Of a stretch of 64,000 nt of DNA, positions 24,238 through 34,848 are shown piece by piece (position 1 is the first letter of the stretch; each line of letters opens with the position of its first letter). A program made the position numbers and the translations under genes. Origin of the DNA: Silurus meridionalis (lineage: Eukaryota > Chordata > Actinopteri > Siluriformes > Siluridae); NCBI RefSeq assembly GCF_014805685.1, contig NC_060886.1, positions 28,009,652 through 28,073,651 on the forward strand, read 5' to 3'. The notes beneath the pieces are model-generated. The model was not told the origin of the DNA, did no database searches, and was given only the letters and a program-made list of their open reading frames with translations.

Positions 24238-24865
24238 CTACCGAGGAGACGAGAGATTTGAAAATCATGTAGGAAATAATGTAGGAAAAAGGGACCAAGA
24301 CTGTGAGTAATAGTAAGAAGGAAGTGGGAAGACAGAGACAAAGGGCAGAATTTTTAAGATTATTAAGAACTATTGGCGGAAAAAACTGCAAAACCAGCTG
24401 TGTTCTAGTTCATCTTACATAAATAAATGTACTGCTTGGATACATTTCACATCTCATCTCAGTTGTTCCAGCCTCTCTAATCTGGGTATAAATGTTCACT
24501 CTGAGCTGCATCGTTGAGATCTGAGGATAATTATCCCTGTAAACATGATCATCAATGGAGCATTTCTGAAGGGTCTTTTTTATGTATACAAAACATATCA
24601 CACCGCCTTAATCACCGGTTGCAATTAAGCACTCAAATACCACGGGCTAATCTTGTTCATCCTGGTTACTATGCTCCTTTAAATGCAATAAAGCTATGGA
24701 ACCTAATAACAACATGCCAAGTATAGAAATTTTATACAATAGGATCTACATAACAAAAAGCTGCTTATTAGTAATATTAACAGCTCGATGGATTAATAGT
24801 TGAGATCATAAGATTATATATGCCTTGCAGAATTTCCTAATAAAACAAACAAACTAACGAATAAA

Positions 24866-25079
24866 CTTTCTTTCGGCTTCTCCCATTAGGGGGCGCCACA
24901 GCAGATCATCCGCATGTTTGATTTGACACATGTTTTACGCTGGATGCCCTTCCCAACACAATCCTCCCCATTTATCCAGGCTTGGGTCCGGCACTAAGAG
25001 TGGCTGGGTTGGTTCCCTGACTAGGGATCGAACCCGGGCCGCAGCGGTAAGATCCTAACCACTAGACCACCAGGGGACC
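24866..25079 (-). mobile_element. tRNA-Glu-headed SINE (copy 1)
   Basis: Same element as 25939-26168, minus strand. The tRNA-Glu-like head is at about 25013-25079 (box B CGGGTTCGATCCC on minus) and has lost several bases of the anticodon arm. The 3' end at 24866 reads CTTTCGGCTTCTCCCATTAG then GGGGCGCCACAGC on plus. AACAAACAAA-rich sequence on both sides looks like a worn target-site duplication. Confidence 0.85.
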
Positions 25080-25439
25080 TTAACAAACAAATGAATAATA
25101 TATGCAATTTAAATTTGCATTTCGTTTGTTATTTAGTGCTGCACACAAACATTCGAACATTTTTAGAGATTTGGGGGGCATTTCGGCAGGCAACCTAATC
25201 CAGAGCAGCTATAGGGTTAAGGGCCTTGTTTAGGGGCCCTGGGGTTGCAGCTTGGTGGGGATGGGATTTCAAGACTTTTTAGATCCAATACCTTAACCAA
25301 TAAGCCATGACCTTCCAAATGAAAGGGCTTTTGAAAAGGGCTCACATATGCAGTAGTTTATGCAAGGCAAATATAAAAGAAAAATGAATTGACACATATG
25401 AGAGAACAAATGAATGGCGGAAACCTTAAACAAATCTAT

Positions 25440-25650
25440 TACATATTTATAGACAAACACTACATAGTACAGAAGTTGGTGGACACCTGACAATCAGATT
25501 TGTATCTTCTTTTTGAACATCCCAGTCCACATTTGCTGTTCTAATAACTTCCACTCATTGAGAAGATGTTCCACTAGATTTTAAAATGGGTTGTGGATAT
25601 TTGTGCTCATTCAGCGTTTCATGAAGTCAGTGTTCTAAGGGATGTTGCTT
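25440..25650. mobile_element. Tc1-like relic fragment
   Basis: GGTGGACACCTGACAATCAG followed by the end block with CCACTCATTGAGAAGATGTT and TTTGTGCTCATTCAGC, the complement of the 3' end of the HLWDELE family. The other end is missing. Confidence 0.65.
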
Positions 25651-25938
25651 GGAACTTTTATGAATGAATTCTAGATTTATGCAATAAATGTATAACCTTT
25701 TTTAATACTAAAATTGACAATATTTATCAACAATTAACTCTTCGAACTAATATAGCGCTTGATCTGTTGTATCTGCTTTCCCATGATTCTCTTCTGTCTT
25801 CATTTTATAGCTTTGAACTTTTGACTGTTGATGAAATATCAAGTTTTATTCGGCAATCTAAGTCTTTCATCTGTTGGTTAGATCCTCTCTTCACTCACTT
25901 AGTCAAAGCCTGCTTATCTTCTCTATCTGGTATAGTAA

Positions 25939-26168
25939 CTTTCTTTCGGCTTTTCCCATTAGGGGTCACCACAGTGGTTCCGCATGTTGGCACATGTTTT
26001 TACGCTGGATGCCCTTCCTTACTCAACCCTCCCTATTTATCCGGGCTTGGGACCAGTTCTAAGGCTTGTGCACCCCTAATGGCTGGGGTCGGTTCCCTGA
26101 CCAGGGATCGAACCCGGGCCGCAGCGGTGAGAACACCGCATCCTAACCACTAGACCACCAGGGAACCA
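25939..26168 (-). mobile_element. tRNA-Glu-headed SINE (copy 2) with perfect target-site duplication
   Basis: Flanked by identical 19-base copies of TCTCTATCTGGTATAGTAA at 25920-25938 and 26169-26187, direct evidence of retrotransposition. On the minus strand the element begins with a full tRNA-Glu-like head and ends GGCGACC- or GGCGCC-type sequence then CCTAATGGGAAAAGCCGAAA. It lies inside the older LINE relic, so it is the younger insertion. Confidence 0.95.
26093..26164 (-). tRNA. tRNA-Glu(CTC)-like SINE head
   Basis: A 72-base cloverleaf can be drawn on the minus strand: acceptor TCCCTGG with TCAGGGA, D arm GTCTAGTGGTTAGGAT, anticodon arm CGGTG-TTCTCAC-CGCTG with anticodon CTC, and T arm CCGGG-TTCGATC-CCTGG. 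No CCA is encoded. It is the promoter head of the surrounding SINE, which is bounded by a target-site duplication. It is probably not a working tRNA gene, although the fold is intact. Confidence 0.7.
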
Positions 26169-27060
26169 TCTCTATCTGGTATAGTAAACAGATATAATAC
26201 ACTCTTCTTTAACCTCTGGTGTGGTTCCTTCAGCTTTTAAGGTTGCTGGAATAACTTTAAGATTAGGAAATTGACCAATGATACTAATTATTTTGCCGAT
26301 TTTCCCACATTTTCCAATTTCCCCTTTGGAAATTTGGAAAGGTTGTTTCTTCTCAGGTTTATTCCCAATTTCTAATTTGTCCAACTTAAAATCTTCAGAT
26401 CATACTCCTCATTTGTTACCGCTGGTGTTCCACAAGGCCCACTTTTATTTTTAATTGACTTATCACTTCTTAGTTATATTTTTTCAGGAAATATGGCATT
26501 CATTTTCATTGTTAAGCAGATGACACCAGCTCTATTTGTCCTCCCAACCAATTTGTAGTCGTCTTTTCTCCTCTCTTTTGAATTGTTTAGAAGAAATTTC
26601 TAGTGATCATTTTATAATCTCCGCATCTTCTCAGAGTCTTGGTGTCCTCCTTAATAGTACATTGTCCTTTGAAAAGCACATGAAAAATATTACTTGGTCT
26701 GTGTAATTCCATCTACAGAACATCAGTCCGTTCCTCGTATCCAATTTTACAGTCATTCTTGTACATGCTTCATGATTTGGTTTACTGTCAAATATCAAAT
26801 CGAGTACTCGATTCTGCTTCTCACTTTTAGGGCTCTTCATAATCTTGCTCCCTCATATCTCTCTGACTTGCTTCATACTGACATCTCAAAGCATATCCTC
26901 AGATTTTCTTAATCTGTTTCCCTTGTTGTATCTTCTGTTTGTTAAGTTGGGCTGCTCCTCATCTTTGAAATTCTCTTCCACAATCTATACAAGAAAGTGT
27001 CTGTTTGACCACTTTTACATCATGCCTTTTTACATCTGTTCAGATTGGTCCATGTAATGT

Positions 27061-27915
27061 ATCTACATCAAAGAAAAGAAATGACTATGCCAAGTACATT
27101 GAATTAAATGTATGTAAAAAATGCTGATGATGCTGATTTTAATTTAAAACTGTTCGGTCTTTATATGAGATATGAAAATGATATTTTGTTTAGCCAGTTT
27201 TTAAATAGACTTACAGACAATTATGTTTTAATCTATGTGTGTTTGCTAAGATGATGGATGTACTTTTATCTTTTCTTTAAAATTGATTGTTGATGGCTTT
27301 ATTCTATTAATCCATGCCTAAACAATATTATTATTCGCATCCATATGATCGTTCTCTCGTACTGACCCAATTTCATTTTCTTTAAATTGTATTTTGCAGA
27401 CATTATATATAAAAGCAAACAGTCTCATTTGAGTGGAATAACAGGCAAGTGGTCTCAGCTGCAGATGTTGGGGGTCCCACTGATTTCACCACTAAAGTAA
27501 CACAACGCAGAGATGAAATGGATTACAGTTAACTTGCTAAACATATCAGTAAAGATTTTATTCAATACTTATTCTTCATTGATTGACAAATTATAAAGCT
27601 AGATTGAAATCTTGAACTCTGCTTGCCCTCAAGACGGAGAAACAATTAGCAGATTAACCTTTGAAGTTGAGATTTTATCACGGCAAATATGCAAATGGGA
27701 AAAATATACAAAAGCTTGTTGCAATTTCATTTGCATTGGTGTGTAAAATCGTCTGGACGTAACGGTTAGTAATGGTATAGGGTTTTTGGCAGCAAAATCT
27801 TATAATTCTTAATAAATAATATACTACATCCCAGGCAAATAAGGTCACAAAGTTAGTGAAACATCTTTAACACTAAAGCTTTTACATATATGATATTTAC
27901 ATGCTGAGAACGGAT
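27061..27915 (-). other. pth2r intron, nothing recognised
   Basis: AT-rich, no coding or repeat signal that I can name. Confidence 0.4.
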
Positions 27916-27919
27916 TCCA

Positions 27920-28290
27920 TACACTTTTTACCACAAAGTTAGAGGCACTCAAATGTCCAGGATGTCTTAATTAACTGCTACTTACAAATCCAGGTCAACG
28001 TATAAACTGGAGTAGAAGATATTTAGTGTCCTGCTATAAAGCTTTCACCTCAGCCCAACTAAAAACCTTTGAGATGAATTGAAACACCAACTTCACCCTA
28101 CATCAGTATCTTACTTTACTAACACACTTCAGGCTAAATGAGCAGAAAACTCCACAAGAACACACTTCAAAATCTAGTGGAAGATCTTCCCGAAAGAGTG
28201 GAGGTTATTATAAGAGTGAATTGGGATGAAATGTGGAATGGGATGTTCAAAAAGCGTATAGTCGGGTGTCCACAAAGTTTTATCCAAATA
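27920..28290 (+). mobile_element. Tc1-like relic (3' part)
   Basis: TTTACCACAAAGTTAGAGGC, then the worn EHLWDEL block (AACCTTTGAGATGAATTGAA) and the end GTGTCCACAAAGTTTTATCC. Same family as 11155-11545. It ends about 200 bp before the TM4 exon. Confidence 0.65.
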
Positions 28291-28493
28291 ATGTATTAGC
28301 ATCGAATTGTATGCTAAATTTTGTCTTCAGCCTGCATTTAAGGATTTCATGCTAAATTAGCATTAAGCTATAATACATTTGAAGTTAAATAAATAAATAT
28401 GAAGGTACAATAAGCAAATGTTTTCATCATGCTAAATCTAGGCCCTTACATCACAGCTCAGTTTTCATTAGTGTGCATGCAAAAGCCCTTTAC

Positions 28494-28554
28494 CTGGAAT
28501 CTGCTACAGTTGCTCTTACGATTGCCCAGGCTGAGACAAAGAGAGCAGGAACAC
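28494..28554 (-). CDS. pth2r: pth2r 61-bp exon: TM4
   Basis: A 61-bp exon. With the split Gly codon from upstream it reads GVPALFVSAWAIVRATVADS, then Arg split with the next exon. This matches the PTH receptor TM4 block (GxPAxFVxxWAxxRATxADxR). The acceptor is GTTCAG before GTGTTC and the donor is GTAAAG after GATTCCAG. It is too short to give its own ORF and was found by searching the intron for the missing TM4 piece. Both phases close correctly. Confidence 0.93.
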
Positions 28555-28837
28555 CTGAACTCAGAGTCGAAGAAAAAGACAGTAATCATTTACAATCAGC
28601 TCATGTTACAAGAAGCTCTCCAATGTCCCTGCCTTGAGTCTGTGCATTGTTATTTGCAATCAGTTTACAAGAGCCGTGCAGACAGTGTACATACAACTTT
28701 GCACTAACATTGTACACACTAATTAAGGCATAGATTTTATAGAATAATTGGGAAATTAATGAAGAATTTGAAAACGCTTTGTTTCTTTGCTTTGTTTTAT
28801 TTTTGAAACAATTTTTTTTAATTATTATTATTATATT

Positions 28838-29729
28838 GTCTGCTTCTGTGTGCTGTCATTCTTTTATGGTGTGTACTGGAGCGTGCAGTCAGCAGTCAAC
28901 CTGAAAAAAAAGGACTAGTTCTCTGAACAATGTAAAATATATATTTGCAAAATAATAGCTAATAAAAATATTAATTTTATTGGTTAATGTGATTTTTGCT
29001 TCTGAACCTCAAACATTTCCTTTTCTTGGATTTATCCATGGTTGGCCTTCCAGCGGACAAAAGCTCAACATGATCAAGATCAACAAGATCACCATAATCT
29101 TCAAATTTAGACTAACATGTAAAAAAAACCTCTAAACTAAACTAAAAAAAAATTCGAATTAAATTACCGGGAGCTGCAGGTTGCCCACCCCATAATTAGA
29201 TATTAATTTATTTATTAATATCTAATTATGGGGTCGGCAACCTGCATCTCCCGGTAATTTAATTAGGTCACAGCGGTGTAGGAAAACTCCACTAATTTAC
29301 AAAAAAAAAAAGAAATTTGAAAAAAAAAAATGTAATTTGAATTTATTCAATAATTTGAACAATGTATTAATTAATTTATTATTAGCTCCGGATAAATTAA
29401 TTAGAATTGTTTTTATTTTACTTAAGAGTATTTTTACATGTTAGTCTAAATTTAAAAAAATGATGGTAATCTTGTTGATCTTGATCTTATTGAGCTTTTT
29501 GTCCGCTGGTAGACCAACCATGGATAAATCCAAGAAAAGGAAAGGTTTGAGGTTCAGAAGCAAAAATCACATAAACCAAATAGAATAAATATTTTATTTC
29601 GCTATTATTTTGCAATTATATTTTTTTAATTGTTCAGTGTAATTGTCTTTTTTTTTATTCAGGTTGACTGCTGACTGCACGCTCCAGTACACAAAATAAA
29701 AGAATGCCAGCACACAGAAGCAGACAGAT
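28838..29729. mobile_element. foldback element: inverted arms of several hundred bases
   Basis: The left arm starts TGTCTGCTTCTGTGTGCTG at about 28838 and the right arm ends with its complement at about 29729. Matching blocks run inward: ACTGGAGCGTGCAGTCAGCA, the AAAGGAAATG-type block, TTTATCCATGGTTGG, AGCTCAACATGATCAAGATC, GACTAACATGT, and CCGGGAGCTGCAGGTTGCC. The centre is an AT-rich palindrome near 29213. The right arm carries about 130 extra bases. No coding capacity is seen. Confidence 0.85.
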
Positions 29730-30415
29730 TTTTGGTTTTGCAGCAGGTGGATAAATTCAATTTGGCTTTTTATTTCATCAAATTCGAAGGAGAACTCAAG
29801 TAGGCATTGGGTGTTTTATTTAAAAGTGACATTCAACCCACCGTCTTTTTTTCCGAAGTTGGGTCAAAAGGGTTTTGTGGCTCCCTGTGTTTCCTATTCT
29901 TTGGAAATCGGGTCCAAATGGCTCTTTGAGTGTTTAAGGTTGCCTGATATAATCTATCGATTATAATTATCAATTAATATCGAAAGGAAAAAAAAAAGGC
30001 AAAGCATTTCTTTTTGTGTAAAATATCTCTCACACAATAATCAAAATGACACTGTCTGTTGGATGTATGATTATTCACATAATAAGACCCCTGCGAATTT
30101 ACTGTACGTATGTGAAAGCACTTTGTTTTGTGCTTTACATGTCACAAGTCTCTCACCATGTTTACAGCCCTCACCTACTCTACATCAGAGCAGTATTAAA
30201 TCAAGACTGAAATACTCAGACTACACATTTCTACACTGACATTTTTGTATTTTCTTCCTGATTATGGTTTTACTAACATTGGTTTCCTACTCCTTATATT
30301 TTCTTCTCAGGAGAACAGCAAAACGAAAAGACTGAGTAGTTCTCGACGTCAAAGGAATTTAGTATTCTGCTGAATGAAAATAGATGGGACCTGGAAGAGC
30401 TAAACACTTTGTACC

Positions 30416-30748
30416 ATGGTTTGTAAGTACTGGTTTGGGATTGGCATTTGGACCTTGTTTCATTGGTTATTCGCTTGGATCAGCACATTATGGAGAGACA
30501 ATGATGTATTGCCTTCAGGAAAGAAACCTAGTTTTGCACCAAACATCAAACGTTCAATACCTCCAAGTGGTTTTAAGACATTTAACCATCGGCAAAATCG
30601 ATATCACACCATGCTAGGAGCGGATAGCGAAAATAACCCGTATGAAACTAGTGGATCCAGTTTCCCGTCAAGCCAACCCTGGTTTAATAGAGTAACGTCG
30701 TTAGTATATCCAGCATTGTCAAGAGTATTTCATTGGCGATCCCAATAA
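30416..30748 (+). CDS. orphan ORF of 110 codons, origin unknown
   Basis: ATG at 30416, TAA at 30746. The product is Trp-rich at the N-terminus with one hydrophobic segment (about residues 5-22, WFGIGIWTLFHWLFAW). A polar Ser/Pro/Asn-rich middle follows, then an aromatic C-terminus (WFNRVTS, FHWRSQ). A second ORF of 77 codons (30384-30617) overlaps it in another frame. The local sequence has more CpG than its surroundings. It shows no similarity that I recognise to pth2r, LINEs or transposases. It could be a viral or transposon accessory gene remnant, a retrocopy fragment, or chance. Confidence 0.25.
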   Translation: MVCKYWFGIGIWTLFHWLFAWISTLWRDNDVLPSGKKPSFAPNIKRSIPPSGFKTFNHRQNRYHTMLGADSENNPYETSGSSFPSSQPWFNRVTSLVYPALSRVFHWRSQ

Positions 30749-30894
30749 ACCTCAATTATCAGAATAACCCTATAAGAGAGACCATAATTCCACATTTAGT
30801 TGGGCGAAAGGGGTTTTGACAGGTATAAAGGCGCTACTTTCAGGAGAAACAAAGCAAAGTTATACTCTATGTATAAATGATTGTAGACAGCTCA

Positions 30895-31560
30895 ACAAAA
30901 AATTGGTGTTTTTGAACATCCCATTCCACATTTAGTCCCTATTTGCTGTTATAATAACCTCCACGCATCTTTTTTATTGCTCCTTTGCACAACATTTTGT
31001 TTACATTTTTGTTAATTACAATGTTCGCTTTACTCTTTTACACACACGGGTTTACTGGCGGCGCTATTTTGTGTTTTTGTGTATTTGTCTTGCGCTGTCC
31101 TGTATTGTCTTGAACTGTCTTGAACACGATGCACTTTATGTGGGGAGGCTACTTATTAGTCCGTTGTTTTATGTAGCACCAGGGTTCAGGAGGAACGTTG
31201 TTTCATTTCACTGTGTACTACGTCAGCTATACATGGTTAAAATGACAATAAAAGCTTCTTGACTTGACCTCCATAATCTTCTTGGCAGATGTTGCACTAG
31301 ATCTTGGAGTGTGCCTGTGGAGGTTTGTGCTCGTTCAGCTAAAAGGGTGTTAGTAAAGTCAGGTACTGATGTAAGTGATGTGAGATGTTCTGGGGTACAG
31401 TCAACATTCCAATTAATCTTGCTCAATAGGATTGAGATCAGAGCTCTATAGCAGCCACTTAAGATCTTTCACTCCAACCCATGTAGACCAAAAGTTCATG
31501 GCACACTTTTTGTTGATAATGCTGGAATTCGTGAAAACTTCAGTGCCCAAAACACTCTAC
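30895..31560 (-). mobile_element. Tc1-like relic interrupted by another repeat
   Basis: 30915-30990 (AACATCCCATTCCACATTTA, then GCTGTTATAATAACCTCCA) and 31262-31560 (CTCCATAATCTTCTTGGCAG, then GATTGAGATCAGAGCTCTAT) are consecutive parts of the HLWDELE-family element on minus. About 270 bases of unrelated sequence separate them, with ACCTCCA at both junctions. Confidence 0.7.
30988..31265 (+). mobile_element. interspersed fish repeat inserted in the Tc1 relic
   Basis: TTGTATTTGTCTTGCGCTGTCC-like text (about 31080), then GTTTCATTTCACTGTGTACT and GACAATAAAAGCTTCTTGAC. This layout resembles the 3' end of a fish retroposon with a polyadenylation-like AATAAA. The short ACCTCCA duplication at both edges supports insertion. 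Confidence 0.55.
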
Positions 31561-31564
31561 TGTA

Positions 31565-31945
31565 CTTTCGGTTTATCCCATTATGGGGCGCCACAGCCGG
31601 CCATCCGTCTCCAAACCCCCCTGTCCTCTACATCTGCCTCTTTCAAATCAACTACCTGTGTGTCTTCCCTCACCACATCCATTAACCTCCTCTTTGGCCT
31701 TCCTCTTTTCTCCATCCTCAGCATTGTCCTACCGATATACCTCATGTCCCTCCTCTGCACATGTCCAAAGCATCTCAATCCCGCCTCCTTCACCTTGTGT
31801 CCAAAACGTCCCACATGCGCTGTCCCTCTAATAAACTCATTTCTAATCCTGTCCATCGTCGTCACTCCCAACGAAAACCTCAACATCTTCAGCTCTGCTA
31901 CCTCCAGCTCCACCTCCTGTCTTTTACTCAATGCCACAACAAAGT
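31565..31945 (-). mobile_element. 3' end of an RTE-like LINE (copy 5)
   Basis: Minus-strand frame 31581-31961 encodes [40 protein letters not shown] and [18 protein letters not shown], then KRGRPKRRLMDVVRED and CGAP. The 3' terminus on plus, CTTTCGGTTTATCCCATTAT, shares the CTTTCGG end with the SINE copies. Frame is open for 126 codons, so this is a fairly fresh copy. Confidence 0.85.
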
Positions 31946-32635
31946 CTTCTGCAATATACATATAAGGGATATAAATACCACAATTTCTCCATTATATTTA
32001 TTGGCCTACCAGAGTAAAATCTTTGGTATTGTCAGCGTTTATCTCAGTAATATGCTACTATTTATGACAACATAATGGTTTCGGGAAAACACATAATTAT
32101 GCTGTCTAGGTGATACTGATGTATCTGGCGTACACTACAATACTGCAGATTTAGATAATTACATCTTTGATTAGGACCTAAGAACTAAACATGCGAAGAT
32201 ATTCGAAGATGCTTTCACTCTTTGTTCGGAAACACAAACAAATGAATGTCATATCTATTTCTCGTCTCATGCTTCGCGGTAAATGTACTCATTTAGTCCA
32301 CTCGCATGGAGAGAAGTCGCATTGTGGAGCCTCGTTATCACCAAGCAATTATAATTCTGACTTGGCGAAATAAAATCCAGCATATTTCTTGTTATACAAG
32401 GTCAATTACACAGCGGGTCCAACTGACAATGTAGGTTTTTTTAGGAGGAATATGCTGATTAAGCCTATAAAGAACTTTTAAGCCCATAATAAAAACTGGT
32501 TCTGCATATCAAAGCTGTGTTCTTCCTCAGCCCTGTCGGGAGAAACACATCAAGTGCAATAGAAAAATAAATAAATTAATACAAGCCACTTAAAAGGGAA
32601 GCAAGTTATCCAAAAGAAAGCAGTGGATGTGTAGT
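31946..32635 (-). other. pth2r intron, nothing recognised
   Basis: AT-rich, no recognisable repeat. Confidence 0.4.
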
Positions 32636-32639
32636 TGAG

Positions 32640-33005
32640 AATGTGAAGTGCCGTATGGATACAATGTGTCCAAGTTGGAGGCACTGGGTGTCTTTGGATG
32701 CAGTCTTCTCTTGAACCAGGAGACCCAAACCTTTTCCAGAATGACAGTTCCCCTGTGCACAAAGCCAGCTCCATGAAGATATGGTTGACCTGGTTTCAAG
32801 TGGAATCTCTCTGCACTGAACTCAACCCTACTGAACACATTTGGGATTTATTGGAATGCTGACTGCACCCAAGGGCTCCTCAGGATTAAAACCTTTGTGG
32901 TTGAATTATCACATTTCTCCACAAACACACTACAAAATCTAGTTGAACATCATTCCAAAAGCACATGAGAATCTTATGTTCATGTGTCCACAAACTTTTG
33001 TTTGT
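32640..33005 (+). mobile_element. Tc1-like relic (3' half)
   Basis: GACAGTTCCCCTGTGCACAA then GCCAGCTCCATGAAG, followed by NPTEHIWDLLEC and a stop at about 32825-32863, and the end CATGTGTCCACAAACTTTTG. Same family as 11155-11545. Confidence 0.75.
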
Positions 33006-33109
33006 ATTTTTTTGTCTAATCATATTTCATCCTCTATGTGCTGCCATGTCAAACTAATCTGCCCAGGGCCTTCAAATTCAGTACTGCTGGCCTTCATAAT
33101 CTGTTTCTT

Positions 33110-33490
33110 TAGCAATCAGATTTCAAATTCTCCTCACAGGGCAGCTAGCTATCCCAGAATAGCATCAGCATTTTTCCGTCCTCTGATTGGTCGGTCAGAG
33201 GCAAACTGCTACAGCCAAGTTCGACTGGCAAAACACGTGTGTAGCTCTGCACATATTAATACATCAGAGTTAGACTTTTTTATGCCTACGGAGGAAGAGA
33301 AATTGATTTGGTCTCGGACATACTTAAAAATACATTTTCAAGAAAAGCTAGACATCGTAAGGAGGTCGGCTAACCCCGAAGCTAGCTAGCGTGTCTCAGC
33401 CAGGAAAGGTTTTGTTTACCAATTCCAGACTAGTGAATACGAGCCGTACCACTGGATTACAGCCTCTGAGGAGCGGTGCACATTATGAGT
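33110..33490 (+). other. CpG-richer block, possible DNA-transposon piece
   Basis: The stretch with TTTTCCGTCCTCTGATTGGT, GCTAGACATCGTAAGGAGGT and ACGAGCCGTACCACTGGATT is GC- and CpG-richer than the intron around it. An ORF at 32943-33389 runs into it (ELDFFMPTEEEKLIW, RTYLKIHFQEKLDIVRRSAN). I suspect a repeated element but cannot name it. Confidence 0.35.
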
Positions 33491-33769
33491 CTCTGGTTAG
33501 TAGGTCGTATTTTATTCAAATTGTAATGTTTTTGTCATGTTATTAGACAAATATTGATTCTGAACTGCTTCAGATGATGTAGGTGGCACAGTTGTGGTTG
33601 TAGTGTAGAGGTTTGGAGTTGTCTTAACTGGGTTTCTTAAAAATCTCCAAAGTTTAGTTCATTACAAAGCTTCTTCACCATAGGTTTATCTCTTAAAAGT
33701 GACTTGCAAGTTCATTATTAAGTTAATGATGCATTAGATAAATAGATATATAGAGATTTAGGGATTCAT

Positions 33770-33905
33770 ATGTGTTTTTTAATCATTCCATTCCACATTT
33801 AGTCCCCATTTGCGCTCATGCTAACCTCCACTCATCTGGGAAAAAGTTCTACTAGATTTTCGATTGTCCCTGTGGAGATTTGTGCTCATTCAGGCACCAC
33901 CATGC
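33770..33905 (-). mobile_element. Tc1-like end fragment
   Basis: TTCCATTCCACATTTAGTCC, then AACCTCCACTCATCTGGGAA and TTGTGCTCATTCAGGC, complement of the HLWDELE-family 3' end. Confidence 0.65.
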
Positions 33906-34694
33906 TAGTTTTTTCTTTTCTCAAACATTTTCTAAAGAGCATTTTAATTTCCTAACACAGTAAGTAGCTTTAACTTAATCTATCCCCAAATTAGTATTAT
34001 TATTCAGTTATTTGTTTTTCGATCCATTCAGCTGTAAAAAGAATTTGATCCTTGGCTGGGTTGCAGCAGTAGAGGTGTGAATACACCCTGGAAGGAAAAT
34101 CAGTTCATTACAGATCACAGTGCACACATTCTTACTCAGGGGAAATCTACAGTCCTCAATCTGCCTACTAGACTGTTTTATTGGAAGATACAAGGAAACA
34201 GGAGAGCCCTGAGGAAACAAATATGAACAATGGGAGAAAAAAGAAACCGCAGAGACACTAACCAAAGCTCCTGAAGCTCTGTACCACTCAACCATCTCAT
34301 GACTACAGTGATATTAATAGGAGATGTATGAAGTTCCAGGAGCTGTTTACTTGCGATTGATTCCTGATTTCAAGGCGGTCGATTCATTTTGAAATGCGCT
34401 AAATGAGATTGTAGAATTCTGCACTTTTTTTTATAATAATATACTATAAAACTGAGTAGGGCACTTAAACAGAGAACAATGTTTTTTTTAGCAAAGCAGC
34501 ATCATTGCAACTCTCTGACTGCATCTCCATCTTAGAGGATAAAGAAATTAGAGTATAATTAGAAGCACTTTAGAGGATTCTGGTGAAATGCAAAAAAAGC
34601 AGATGGCTATGTTCTTGTCTAAGTTTTCATAGATCAATACAACTCACCCTTACAGAACGACTGACTAAAAATTAATGCCCTGCTTCATACTCAC
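33906..34694 (-). other. pth2r intron, nothing recognised
   Basis: AT-rich sequence up to the donor of the TM3 exon. No named repeat. Confidence 0.4.
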
Positions 34695-34848
34695 CCCATC
34701 CGATCAAAGTGAAACCCCACAGGTACTTTGTGTCTGACAGGAAGGCCATGAAGATGAGGCTGTGCAGGTACAAGCCTTCAACAAGGATCCAGTAGTAGTT
34801 TGTTGCCAGAAAATAGATGAACAGAAGGACTGTCACCTTACAACCTAT
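34695..34848 (-). CDS. pth2r: pth2r exon: TM3 to the start of TM4
   Basis: A 154-bp exon encoding [20 protein letters not shown], then [13 protein letters not shown] and [14 protein letters not shown] plus one base. [13 protein letters not shown] is the hallmark TM3 motif of class B receptors, including the conserved ExLYLH element of the intracellular G-protein interface. The Cys pairs with the extracellular loop 2 Cys. The acceptor is TTTCTAG and the donor GTGAGT. A six-frame scan shows only a chance plus-strand ORF here. Confidence 0.95.

Larger units (their letters stand above)
25740..27060 (+). mobile_element. old non-LTR retrotransposon relic, split by a SINE
   Basis: Plus-strand frames show a worn reverse transcriptase and C-terminal region: HDSLLSSFYSFELL, GVPQGPLLF near 26427 (reverse transcriptase motif), and LLLTFRALHNLAPSYLSDLL near 26820, the typical C-terminal motif of fish L2/CR1-type LINEs. 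Stops are frequent. The SINE at 25939-26168 interrupts it. This copy is much more decayed than the L2 copies at 712 and 49870. Confidence 0.65.

Noticed and set aside
26093..26164. A working tRNA-Glu gene
   Set aside because: The cloverleaf is intact, but the sequence is the head of a SINE with target-site duplications, and a second copy of the same SINE has a damaged anticodon arm.
31581..31961. 126-codon minus-strand ORF as a host gene
   Set aside because: Its sequence is the conserved C-terminus of the RTE-like LINE family seen at four other places here.
32943..33389. 148-codon plus-strand ORF as a gene
   Set aside because: It starts inside a Tc1-like relic end and runs into an unnamed CpG-richer block; no domain is seen.
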